Shown piece by piece: positions 1-6,598 of a DNA stretch of 7,026 bases (the stretch's first letter is position 1; every line of letters starts with the position of its first letter). The stretch is taken from positions 1-7,026 of the forward strand of contig JACQVU010000075.1 in the NCBI GenBank assembly GCA_016209585.1. The letters are read 5' to 3'. A program made the translations under genes and the position numbers. The stretch is from Planctomycetota bacterium. GTDB lineage: Bacteria > Planctomycetota > UBA8742 > JACQVU01. The notes under the pieces were generated by a model. That model did not search any database. It saw only the letters and a program-made list of their open reading frames with translations, and was not told where the DNA came from.

Positions 1-45
1 CCCTCGCCCCGCGCCCCGCGTCTCTCGCCCCTATCCCCTCCGCCC
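1..45 (+). other. Pyrimidine-rich leader before gene 1
   Basis: These 45 bases ahead of the first ATG hold only 8 purines on the plus strand, a single one of them an A. There is no Shine-Dalgarno sequence and no recognisable -10 box apart from a weak TATCCC at 32-37. Gene 1 is therefore translated without a classical ribosome binding site, or as part of a transcript that starts outside the window. The upstream gene is not visible. Confidence 0.4.
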
Positions 46-684
46 ATGCCCACTCCCGCCGAACAATTTCTTCCCCTGGTGGAATCGCCAGCCTCCAACC
101 TGGCGGAGATCGCCGCGCTGCTGGACGGGATGATCCACCCGGAGCGGGTCGAGGCCACCCGCGTCCTGGGCGGCGTGAAGCGGCAGAAGGCGCTGTGGGA
201 TCGCGCCGCGGCGGCCCCGCCGCTGGCGCTCGACGATTTGATCCCGCGCGGTCATGCGGCGCTGCGCCCGGTGCGGTTCATCGGCAAGAACTCGCTGGCG
301 TTCTTCACGCGGTTCGAGAAACGCATGTGCCGCCCGCCGGCCGACGATGAGGGCCGCGCGCCGGATGAACTGTGGGGGTACAACCACGTGGAGAGCGCGC
401 TGGTGGCGGCGCTGGCCGGGCCTGGCTACTTTCGGGTGCGGGCCGCGCCGGAGGGGTCGCTGGCGGCCGTGGCCATCGACTACCGCGACGTGCCCCCCAA
501 CGGGTGCGAAGGGTGGCCACGCGTGCGCGACAACGCGCGCCTCTTCTCGCGGCTGGTCTATCACAATCTCGTCGACTACCTGCGGCGCGTCTCGCGCGAT
601 GTTTTCATCGGCGCGGCCACGCGCGCCGGAACGACGCCGCTGCCGAACTACTTCATCCTGGTGCGGGAGCCGGTGGGAGAGTGA
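46..684 (+). CDS. Conserved-looking protein of unknown function, 212 aa
   Basis: I cannot assign a function. The product is 212 aa, soluble in appearance, with no signal peptide, membrane segment or known catalytic motif. Blocks that look like family signatures are GKNSLAFFTRFEKRMCRP (80-97), LWGYNHVES (109-117), GPGYFRV (125-131), AIDYRDVPP (143-151), a basic/aromatic helix RLVYHNLVDYLRRVSRDVFIG (about 169-189) and a C-terminal strand NYFILVRE (201-208). Cysteines are at 95 and 154. I have an uncertain memory of unnamed bacterial proteins sharing the order LWGYN, GPGYF, IDY and NYF, which would make this a real uncharacterised family, but I cannot verify it. ATG 46 is the first in-frame start and lacks a Shine-Dalgarno sequence; GTG 79 is an alternative without better support. 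Codons prefer G or C at the third position, as in the neighbours, which supports a real gene. The hairpin right after its stop suggests it is transcribed separately from secA. Confidence 0.75.
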   Translation: MPTPAEQFLPLVESPASNLAEIAALLDGMIHPERVEATRVLGGVKRQKALWDRAAAAPPLALDDLIPRGHAALRPVRFIGKNSLAFFTRFEKRMCRPPADDEGRAPDELWGYNHVESALVAALAGPGYFRVRAAPEGSLAAVAIDYRDVPPNGCEGWPRVRDNARLFSRLVYHNLVDYLRRVSRDVFIGAATRAGTTPLPNYFILVREPVGE

Positions 685-688
685 CGGC

Positions 689-729
689 CCGGCGCTCCCC
701 CGTGGAGTTCCTTCCGGCGCCGGTCTCTT
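689..729 (+). terminator. Candidate GC hairpin terminator after gene 1
   Basis: Five bases after the gene 1 stop, CCGGCGC (689-695) pairs perfectly with GCGCCGG (717-723) across a 21-nt loop, and TCTCTT follows. The downstream arm is also part of a self-complementary CCGGCGCCGG (714-723). The stem is strong but the loop is long and the T tract is poor, so this may be a weak intrinsic terminator or only an RNA 3'-end structure. Confidence 0.35.
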
Positions 730-760
730 GATCAGCCAACCGGGAAGCCAGACAAGAACT

Positions 761-786
761 TCTCCGCGTCGTCGCGCCTTTGCGCG
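761..786 (-). repeat. Possible degenerate copy of the CGCNGAG-type repeat
   Basis: The plus strand reads TCTCCGCGT, CGTCGCG, CCTTTGCGCG in sequence. This resembles, with substitutions and a small gap, the reverse complement of the element at 3974-3999 (CCTCCGCGT, TCTCCGCG, CCTCGGCGG). If related, the two copies flank secA in opposite orientation. The match is imperfect and the sequence is GC-rich, so chance similarity is quite possible. Confidence 0.25.
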
Positions 787-792
787 ATCCTC

Positions 793-821
793 TTGGCGCG
801 CCGGCGGTTTTGCCGGACAAT
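793..821 (+). promoter_or_regulatory. Candidate secA promoter, possibly giving a leaderless mRNA
   Basis: TTGGCG (793-798) and GACAAT (816-821) each match 4 of 6 positions of the sigma-70 -35 and -10 consensus and are separated by exactly 17 bp. Seven bases separate the -10 box from ATG 829, so transcription would begin at or next to the start codon. This fits the absence of a Shine-Dalgarno sequence there. A small hairpin (CCGGC 801-805 with GCCGG 812-816) lies in the spacer. The assignment rests on two weak hexamers. Confidence 0.3.
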
Positions 822-828
822 GCCGCGT

Positions 829-3800
829 ATGGCGTTTCTTGAATGGCTCAGCGGCGGGCTGGTGAAGATGGTGGGCGGCTCGTACAACGACCGCACCATC
901 CGCCGCATCCGCGAGAACCAGGTCCGCAAGATCAACGCGCTGGAGCCTTCGTGGGAGGGGCTGAGCGACGCCGCGCTCCGCGAGAAGACGGTCGAGTTCC
1001 GCAAGCGGCTGGCCGACGGCGAGACCCTGGACGACTTGTTGCCGGAGGCTTTCGCCACGGTGCGGGAGGCCGCCAAACGCGTGCTGGGCATGCGGCACTA
1101 CGACGTGCAGTTGGCCGGCGGGGTGGTGCTGCACGGCGGGCGGATTTCGGAGATGCGCACCGGCGAGGGCAAAACGCTGGTGGCCACGCTGCCGGCTTAT
1201 CTGAACGCCCTGCCAGAGGTGAACGCGGCCACCGGGCGACACCAGGGGGTGCACATCGTCACGGTGAACGATTACCTGGCGCGGCGCGACCGCGGCTGGA
1301 TGGGCAAGGTGTACGAGGCGCTGGGGCTGACGGTGGGGTGCATCCAGACCGAGATGTCGTCCCGGGAGCGCAAGCCGCATTATCTGGCGAACCTCACCTA
1401 CGGCACGAACAACGAGTTCGGGTTCGATTACCTGCGCGACAACATGAAAGACAGCGTGGAAGAGCAGGTGCAACAGACGCTGAACTACGCCATCGTGGAC
1501 GAGGTCGACAGCGTGCTGGTGGACGAGGCCCGCACGCCGCTGATCATCGCCGGGCCGGCCGGGGAGAGTTCGGAAAAGTACGCCCAGGCCGACAAGGCCG
1601 CGCGCCACCTGGCGCCCTTCGACACCGTGGTGCTCGACGGGGGGGTGAGCATCAACGGCACGGTGCTTGACAAGCGCGAGTACTACGCCGTGGAGCGGTT
1701 CGGCGCGAACGCCGTGGAGGTGCCGAAAGGCCTGGTGGCCGCCGTCTCGGAGGCCGAGACCACCAAGAAGGTGACGCTCAAGAACGGCGTCGAACTGGTC
1801 GGCAAGTGCGCCGAGCGCGACGGCGTCTACGCCCTGGAACTGATCCACGCCGTCTTCCGCCAGGAACACGTGGCCGACTGGCCGTTCAAGAAGCACTTCG
1901 AACTCTCCGAGAAAGATTCCCACGCCCTGCTCACGGAAGAGGGCATCCTGCGGGTGCAGCAGGAACTGGGCCTGCGCGACATCTACGTGGGCCGCAACGT
2001 GGAGTGGCCCCACCTCATCGCCCAGGCGCTGCGCGCGCAACACCTGTTCCGGAAAGAGGTGGACTACATCGTCGAAGGCGACGAGGTGATCATCATCGAC
2101 GAGTTCACCGGCCGCAAGATGCACGGCCGGCGCTGGTCCGACGGGCTGCACCAGGCCGTCGAGGCCAAGGAGGGCATCCGCATCAAGGAAGAGACCCAGA
2201 CCTACGCCACCATCACCTTCCAGAACTTCTTCCGGCTCTACAAGAAACTCGCGGGAATGACGGGCACCGCCATGACGGAGGCGGCGGAGTTCGACAAGGT
2301 GTACAAGGTTGACGTGTTGAGCGTGCCCACCAACCGGCCCTCGTGCCGCGCCGACAACGTGGACCTGATCTTCGGCGCCGAGAAAGACAAGTACGACGCC
2401 ATCATCGACAAGATCGCCGAACTGCACCAGGCCGGCCGGCCCGTGCTGGTGGGCACCACCTCCATCGAGAAATCGGAGAAGGTGTCGGGCATGCTCACCA
2501 AGCGGGGCGTCCCGCACAACGTGCTCAACGCCAAGCAGCACGAACGGGAGGCGCGGGTCGTGGCCGACGCCGGCCGCAAGGGGGCCGTCACCATCGCCAC
2601 CAACATGGCCGGGCGCGGAACCGACATCATTCTCGGCGGCCACGTGGAGGCCATCATCCTCGACGAGATCGCCCAACTGGAGGCGAAAAAGGCCGCGGGT
2701 GAGATCGAGGCGTTCGACGCCGCGGAGGTTCGCGCCCGTATCGAAGCCGAAACCCGCGGCAAATACGACGAGGTCAAGGCCCTTGGCGGGCTCTTCGTCC
2801 TCGGCACCGAGCGCCACGAGGCTCGCCGCATCGACAACCAACTCATCGGCCGCTGCGGCCGGCAGGGGGATCCGGGGGAGACCCAGTTCTACCTCTCCCT
2901 CCAGGACGACCTCATGCGCCGCTTCGCCAACCAGGCGGTCACCACCTGGATGCAGAAGCACGGCTTCATCGAGGGCGAGGCCATCCAGTCCGGCCTGGTG
3001 AGCCGGATGATCGGCAAGGCCCAGCAGCGCGTCGAGCAGCACCACTTCGAGGTGCGCAAGAACCTCCTGGAATACGACGGCGTGATGGACGTGCAGCGCA
3101 AGGCCGTCTACGGCCTCCGCCAGCGGGTGCTGGAAGGGCGCGAAATTCGCGAGACCACCCTGGAGCGGTTCCACCGCGCCGTCACGGGCGCCGTCCAACG
3201 CCACGCCCCCGAGCGGCGCGAGGAAGAGTGGAAAACCGCCGAACTCGCCCGCTGGTTCGAGACCCGCTTCCGCATCCCCTGCCCCATCGCCGAGTGGAAG
3301 GGGCTGACCCCCGACGACATCGAGGAAGCGCTGACCACCGGCTCCGACGCGGCGTACGAGCGCGTGCAGGAGCGCATCGGCGAAGCGCGCATGAACGAGA
3401 TGGCGCGCTACTTCCTCCTGGAGAGTATCGACGCCAAGTGGAAAGACCACCTGTACGAAATGGACACCCTCCGCTCTCACATCGGCATGGAGGGCTGGGG
3501 CGGCAAAGACCCCAAGATCGTCTACAAGATCGAGGGCTTCGCCATGTTCGAGCAGATGCTCGAACGCATCGACGAGGAGATCGCCAACCGCGTGATCCCC
3601 TTCATCGACGATCGACTCAAGGCCAACGACCAGGCTGAGGCCGAGGCTGCCTCGACCGCCGAACAGGCGAGCGCCCGCGCGCCCGCCATGGACGTGGGCG
3701 CCGCCGGCCTGGCCCTGGCGGGCGTTCCCGCGCCGGGGGTCTTCGCCGGCGCGCGCGCCGCGCCCGCCGGATCGCCCGGATCGGCCCCGCCCGGCGAGAG

Positions 3801-3954
3801 CGACACCCGCCGCCGTTACAATCAGGCGGCGGCCGGCTCCCACCGCGGCCCCTCGCGGCCGGTGCGCGCGCAGAAGGTTCCCGGCCCCAACGACGCCTGC
3901 CCCTGCGGCAGCGGCAAAAAGTATAAGACATGCTGCTCGCCGCGCTTCGGGTGA
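829..3954 (+). CDS. secA: Preprotein translocase ATPase SecA
   Basis: SecA is the cytoplasmic ATPase that pushes unfolded preproteins through SecYEG. Counting from ATG 829 (1041 aa), the order is: N-terminal GGSYNDRTIRRI (16-27), DVQLAGG (92-98), Walker A MRTGEGKT (109-116), TVNDYLA (145-151), YGTNNEFGFDYLRDN (191-205), Walker B DEVDS (224-228), ARTPLIIAGPA (234-244), preprotein-crosslinking domain (about 240-410), GRRWSDGLHQAVEAKEG (433-449), FQNFFRLYKKLAGMTGTA (464-481), VGTTSIEKSE (541-550), TNMAGRGTD (591-599), motif VI QLIGRCGRQGD (671-681), helical wing/scaffold with WKDHLYEMD (871-879), a low-complexity Ala/Pro linker (about 935-1018), and the SEC-C zinc motif CPCGSGKKYKTCC (1024-1036). 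The last is known in the family to bind zinc and SecB or ribosomes. It exceeds E. coli SecA (901 aa) mainly through an insertion near 262-350 and the linker. ATG 829 gives the natural N-terminus MAFLEWLSGGL; ATG 820 and TTG 793 are in frame upstream. No start has a Shine-Dalgarno sequence. Confidence 0.98.
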   Translation: MAFLEWLSGGLVKMVGGSYNDRTIRRIRENQVRKINALEPSWEGLSDAALREKTVEFRKRLADGETLDDLLPEAFATVREAAKRVLGMRHYDVQLAGGVVLHGGRISEMRTGEGKTLVATLPAYLNALPEVNAATGRHQGVHIVTVNDYLARRDRGWMGKVYEALGLTVGCIQTEMSSRERKPHYLANLTYGTNNEFGFDYLRDNMKDSVEEQVQQTLNYAIVDEVDSVLVDEARTPLIIAGPAGESSEKYAQADKAARHLAPFDTVVLDGGVSINGTVLDKREYYAVERFGANAVEVPKGLVAAVSEAETTKKVTLKNGVELVGKCAERDGVYALELIHAVFRQEHVADWPFKKHFELSEKDSHALLTEEGILRVQQELGLRDIYVGRNVEWPHLIAQALRAQHLFRKEVDYIVEGDEVIIIDEFTGRKMHGRRWSDGLHQAVEAKEGIRIKEETQTYATITFQNFFRLYKKLAGMTGTAMTEAAEFDKVYKVDVLSVPTNRPSCRADNVDLIFGAEKDKYDAIIDKIAELHQAGRPVLVGTTSIEKSEKVSGMLTKRGVPHNVLNAKQHEREARVVADAGRKGAVTIATNMAGRGTDIILGGHVEAIILDEIAQLEAKKAAGEIEAFDAAEVRARIEAETRGKYDEVKALGGLFVLGTERHEARRIDNQLIGRCGRQGDPGETQFYLSLQDDLMRRFANQAVTTWMQKHGFIEGEAIQSGLVSRMIGKAQQRVEQHHFEVRKNLLEYDGVMDVQRKAVYGLRQRVLEGREIRETTLERFHRAVTGAVQRHAPERREEEWKTAELARWFETRFRIPCPIAEWKGLTPDDIEEALTTGSDAAYERVQERIGEARMNEMARYFLLESIDAKWKDHLYEMDTLRSHIGMEGWGGKDPKIVYKIEGFAMFEQMLERIDEEIANRVIPFIDDRLKANDQAEAEAASTAEQASARAPAMDVGAAGLALAGVPAPGVFAGARAAPAGSPGSAPPGESDTRRRYNQAAAGSHRGPSRPVRAQKVPGPNDACPCGSGKKYKTCCSPRFG

Positions 3955-3970
3955 CATCGCGGCGCGAGAT

Positions 3971-4000
3971 TCACCGCCGAGGCGCGGAGAACGCGGAGGA
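3971..4000 (+). repeat. Short CGCNGAG-unit intergenic repeat
   Basis: After TCAC come three related units: CGCCGAGG (3975-3982), CGCGGAGA (3983-3990) and, after one A, CGCGGAGG (3992-3999), at 8 and 9 bp steps. This matches a pattern I recall as a scattered intergenic repeat in many environmental bacterial genomes (CACCGCNGAGRCGCNGAGRACGCNGAG type). That recollection cannot be checked here. It starts 16 nt after the secA stop and shows no strong hairpin, so it is not an evident terminator. Confidence 0.5.
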
Positions 4001-4024
4001 AGAAGCCCGCCCGGCCCGTCGCCG

Positions 4025-4070
4025 CCGTTACAAACCCGTTACGCCACGCCGCGCGGCGGGGCCGTATATT
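4025..4070 (+). promoter_or_regulatory. Candidate promoter/operator region of the VIT-VWA gene
   Basis: Three signals lie in line. CCGTTAC occurs twice, at 4025-4031 and 4036-4042, exactly 11 bp apart, so both copies face the same side of the helix. A perfect 12-bp palindrome CGCCGCGCGGCG is at 4047-4058. TATATT at 4065-4070 matches the -10 consensus at 5 of 6 positions and is a notable AT island in GC-rich DNA. A -35 box is not convincing: TTACGC at 4039-4044 would need a 20-bp spacer. A start near 4077 would give a leader of about 40 nt. The layout resembles an activator-dependent promoter, which is inference. Confidence 0.35.
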
Positions 4071-4104
4071 CGGGTGGAGCGATGAATCTCTCGCCCCGAA
4101 GAAC

Positions 4105-4109
4105 AGGAG
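4105..4109 (+). promoter_or_regulatory. Shine-Dalgarno AGGAG deciding a GTG start
   Basis: AGGAG lies 6 nt before GTG 4116 and selects that codon as start of the VIT-VWA gene. The ATG at 4082 is in another frame and has no such site. The resulting N-terminus is a good export signal, which independently supports the GTG. Confidence 0.8.
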
Positions 4110-4115
4110 CAGGCC

Positions 4116-6539
4116 GTGAATCTTCCAACTCTCCACCCCTTCGCCCTTCGCCGCCGGGCATTGCTGGCGGCGGCGGTTTTGGTCGTCGCGGCCGGCGCCT
4201 TTCGACCGGCGCACGCGCAATCGGGCGTGCCCGGCGCGCCGCCCCCCGGCATGTCGGCGGCGCGCCCGCCTCGGCCGGAACAGGCGGCGCACGCCGCGCG
4301 GCCCTGGGCCTCGAACGTGATCCTGCCGCAGGCGCGGGCGTTCGACGTCGCGGCGCGCGGCGCGGTTTCCATCCAGCGGGTCACGGCGGGCGTGGTCATC
4401 ATCGAACAGGCCGCCACCACCACGATGGAGATCGAAGTGCTGAACCCGACGGGCGCGCGCCTGGAGTCGGAATTGATCGTGCCCGTCCCCGACGGCGCCG
4501 TGGTGCGCGGCTTCGACTTCCAGGGCGCTGGCGCGGAACCGTCGGCCGCCCTGCTGCCGAGGGAGGAGGCGCGGCGCATCTACGACGACATCGTGGCCAA
4601 GGTGCGCGATCCGGCGCTGCTGGAGTTCTACGGCTACAACCTGGTGCGCTCCTCGGTCTTCCCCGTGGAAGCCCGCGCCACCCAGAAAGTGCGCCTCACC
4701 TATGAAAACCTCCTGCCGGCCGACGGCGGGCGGGTGGATTACCTGCTGCCGCGCAGCGAATCGCTGGCCTACGCCGTGCCCTGGCGCATCGCCGTGCGCG
4801 TCAATGCCGCCAAGCCCATCGGCGCGGTCTACTCCCCCAGCCATGAGATCACCATCACCCGCGGAGCGCCCGGCGCGGTCACGGTGAAACTGGCGGACGC
4901 CGCCGCCGGCGAGCCGGGGCCGTTCCGCCTCTCCTATGTGCGCGACCAGGGCGAGGCCTTCGCCACGCTCTTCGCCTATCCCGACCCCCGCGTCGGCGGC
5001 GGCTACTTCCTGCTGCTGGCCGGCCTCCCGCCCCGCGCGAAGGAGGCCAAATCCGCCCCCGCGATGCGCCGGGAGGTGACGCTGGTGCTGGACCGCTCCG
5101 GCAGCATGGCCGGCGAGAAGATGGACCAGGTGAAGGAGGCCGCGCGGCAGGTGATCGGCGGCCTGGATGAGGCGGAGACCTTCAACGTCATCGTCTACAA
5201 CGAGGCCGTGGACCTCTTCAGCGCCGCGCCGCTGCCGAAGACCAAGGAGAACGAGCGTCGGGCGTTCGACTACCTGGCTTCGCTCACCCCGCGCGGCGGC
5301 ACCAACATTCACGACGCGCTGCTGGAGGCGCTGCGCCAGAAGCCCACGCCGGGCGCGCTGCCGCTGGTGATCTTCCTTACCGACGGACTGCCCACCATGG
5401 GCCCCACCTCGGAGGCGGTGATCCGCGACCTGGCGGCCAAGGCCAACCCCCATCGCCGCCGGGTCTTCACCTTCGGCGTGGGAGTAGACGTGAACACCCC
5501 CCTCCTGGAGCGCATCGCCAGCGACACCAGGGCCACTTCCTCATACGTCCTGCCGAAGGAGAACGTGGAGGTGAAGGTGGGCGCCCTCTTCCGCCGCCTC
5601 TCCGGCCCGGTGCTGGCCGAGCCGGCGCTCGCGGCCGTCGACGACCAGGGCGGCCCGGCGCCGGCCCGCGTGCGCGAGGTGCTGCCCGCCCGCCTGCCCG
5701 ACCTGTTTGACGGCGACCAACTGGTGGTGCTGGGAACCTACGTCGGCGACGCGCCCCTGGCTTTCTCGCTGGCCGGGACGGGAGCCGAGGGGCCACGGAC
5801 CTTCAAGTTCCGCTTCCCGCTCGACAAGGCGACCACCAGGAACGGCTTCGTCGCGCGCTTGTGGGCCAGCCGCAAGATCGCGGACCTGATCGACGCCGTC
5901 CGCGCGCTGGGCGCCGACGTGCCTCCCGCCGCCGCAGCCTTCGCCGGGCGCGCGCAGGCGCCGCGGGGGCGTCCCGTCATCAACCCCGGCGCCATGCCCC
6001 CCGCCCCGTCGCCCGACCCGCGGGTGCGGGAACTCACCGCGGAGATCGTCCGCCTGTCGACGGAGTTCGGCATCCTCAGCGAATACACCGCCTTCCTGGC
6101 GCGGGAGGGCACCGACCTCACCCGCCGCGACGCCGTGATGGCACAAGCCCTGGACAACGTGCAGAAACGCGCCGTGGAGACCCGCAGCGGCCTCGGCTCC
6201 GTCAACCAGGAGGCCAACAACGTCTCGCAGAAGGCGCAGGTCTTCCTCAACGGCAAAAACGGCTACTGGAACGAAAAGATGGAACGGGTCTCCGTCTCCG
6301 GCGTCCAACAGGTGGCGGATCGCGCCTTCTTCAACCGCGGCGGCCGGTGGATCGACAGCCGCGCGGTGGAGAAGAACGAGGCGGAACAGCCCGCGCGGGT
6401 CGTGGAGTTCGGCTCCGACGAGTTCCACCGCCTGGCCGAGCGGCTGGCCAACGAGGGTCGCCAGGGCTGCATCGCCTTCGCCGGCGACGTGCTGCTGGTG
6501 GTCGACGGCCAGACGGTCCTCGTGAAGATGCCGAAGTGA
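4116..6539 (+). CDS. Secreted VIT and von Willebrand factor A domain protein
   Basis: The 807-aa product is probably exported and acts outside the cytoplasm. Residues 1-34 form a signal peptide: ALRRRALL, a hydrophobic core to about 28, and AHA before the cut at Q35. The RRALL could be a loose twin-arginine motif. A Pro/Ala-rich stretch (35-65) leads to a VIT domain (about 75-205) with VLNPTGARLESELIVPVPDGAVVRGF beginning at 108 and YGYNLVRSSVFPVEA at 172, the fold that precedes VWA in inter-alpha-trypsin inhibitor heavy chains. The VWA domain (about 319-500) has a complete metal ion-dependent adhesion site: D326-x-S328-x-S330, T396 in RGGTN, and D423 in LTDG. A beta-rich part follows, then RLWASRKIADLIDAVR (581-596) and ILSEYTAFLARE (653-664), both typical of bacterial VIT-VWA proteins. 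The tail (about 700-807) is a separate module ending VLLVVDGQTVLVKMPK. No membrane anchor or sorting signal is visible. Ligand unknown. Confidence 0.92.
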   Translation: MNLPTLHPFALRRRALLAAAVLVVAAGAFRPAHAQSGVPGAPPPGMSAARPPRPEQAAHAARPWASNVILPQARAFDVAARGAVSIQRVTAGVVIIEQAATTTMEIEVLNPTGARLESELIVPVPDGAVVRGFDFQGAGAEPSAALLPREEARRIYDDIVAKVRDPALLEFYGYNLVRSSVFPVEARATQKVRLTYENLLPADGGRVDYLLPRSESLAYAVPWRIAVRVNAAKPIGAVYSPSHEITITRGAPGAVTVKLADAAAGEPGPFRLSYVRDQGEAFATLFAYPDPRVGGGYFLLLAGLPPRAKEAKSAPAMRREVTLVLDRSGSMAGEKMDQVKEAARQVIGGLDEAETFNVIVYNEAVDLFSAAPLPKTKENERRAFDYLASLTPRGGTNIHDALLEALRQKPTPGALPLVIFLTDGLPTMGPTSEAVIRDLAAKANPHRRRVFTFGVGVDVNTPLLERIASDTRATSSYVLPKENVEVKVGALFRRLSGPVLAEPALAAVDDQGGPAPARVREVLPARLPDLFDGDQLVVLGTYVGDAPLAFSLAGTGAEGPRTFKFRFPLDKATTRNGFVARLWASRKIADLIDAVRALGADVPPAAAAFAGRAQAPRGRPVINPGAMPPAPSPDPRVRELTAEIVRLSTEFGILSEYTAFLAREGTDLTRRDAVMAQALDNVQKRAVETRSGLGSVNQEANNVSQKAQVFLNGKNGYWNEKMERVSVSGVQQVADRAFFNRGGRWIDSRAVEKNEAEQPARVVEFGSDEFHRLAERLANEGRQGCIAFAGDVLLVVDGQTVLVKMPK

Positions 6540-6587
6540 CGCTCCCCACAACCGACACCAGGCAATTCCCCACCGAAAACTGAGAAT

Positions 6588-6591
6588 GGAG
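6588..6591 (+). promoter_or_regulatory. Shine-Dalgarno GGAG of the second VWA gene
   Basis: GGAG stands 7 nt before ATG 6599, within the purine-rich run GAATGGAGAAG. The gap between the two VWA genes (6540-6598) holds no hairpin or promoter that I can see, which favours co-transcription. Confidence 0.8.
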
Positions 6592-6598
6592 AAGACCC

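Noticed and set aside
793..828. TTG 793 as the secA start, adding 12 residues
   Set aside because: The added ARRRFCRTMPR segment is not expected in SecA, there is no ribosome binding site, and the TTG overlaps a plausible -35 box. ATG 829 gives the normal N-terminus; ATG 820 remains possible.
31..3957. A minus-strand open frame of over 1300 codons covering gene 1 and all of secA
   Set aside because: It lies opposite a certain secA and reads as Ala/Gly/His/Leu/Val-rich sequence with no domain. Stop codons are rare in the antisense frames of GC-rich genes with G/C third positions, so this is a compositional shadow.
4012..4064. CGGCCC (4012-4017) with GGGCCG (4059-4064) as a secA terminator
   Set aside because: The stem is only 6 bp with a loop of about 40 nt, and it has no proper T tract. 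I see no convincing intrinsic terminator for secA.
4082..4705. ATG 4082 opening an alternative frame before the VIT-VWA gene
   Set aside because: It is in a different frame from the signal peptide and VIT domain, its product is Arg/Gly-rich, and the AGGAG site serves GTG 4116 instead.
3822..5453. Long minus-strand open frame across the secA end, the gap and the VIT-VWA gene
   Set aside because: It crosses real genes and a regulatory gap, has low-complexity Arg/Gly/Ala composition and no motif. Its stretch across 3960-4003 is simply the translated intergenic repeat.
5541..6551. Minus-strand open frame opposite the 3' half of the VIT-VWA gene
   Set aside because: It is antisense to a well-supported coding frame, has biased composition and no recognisable domain.
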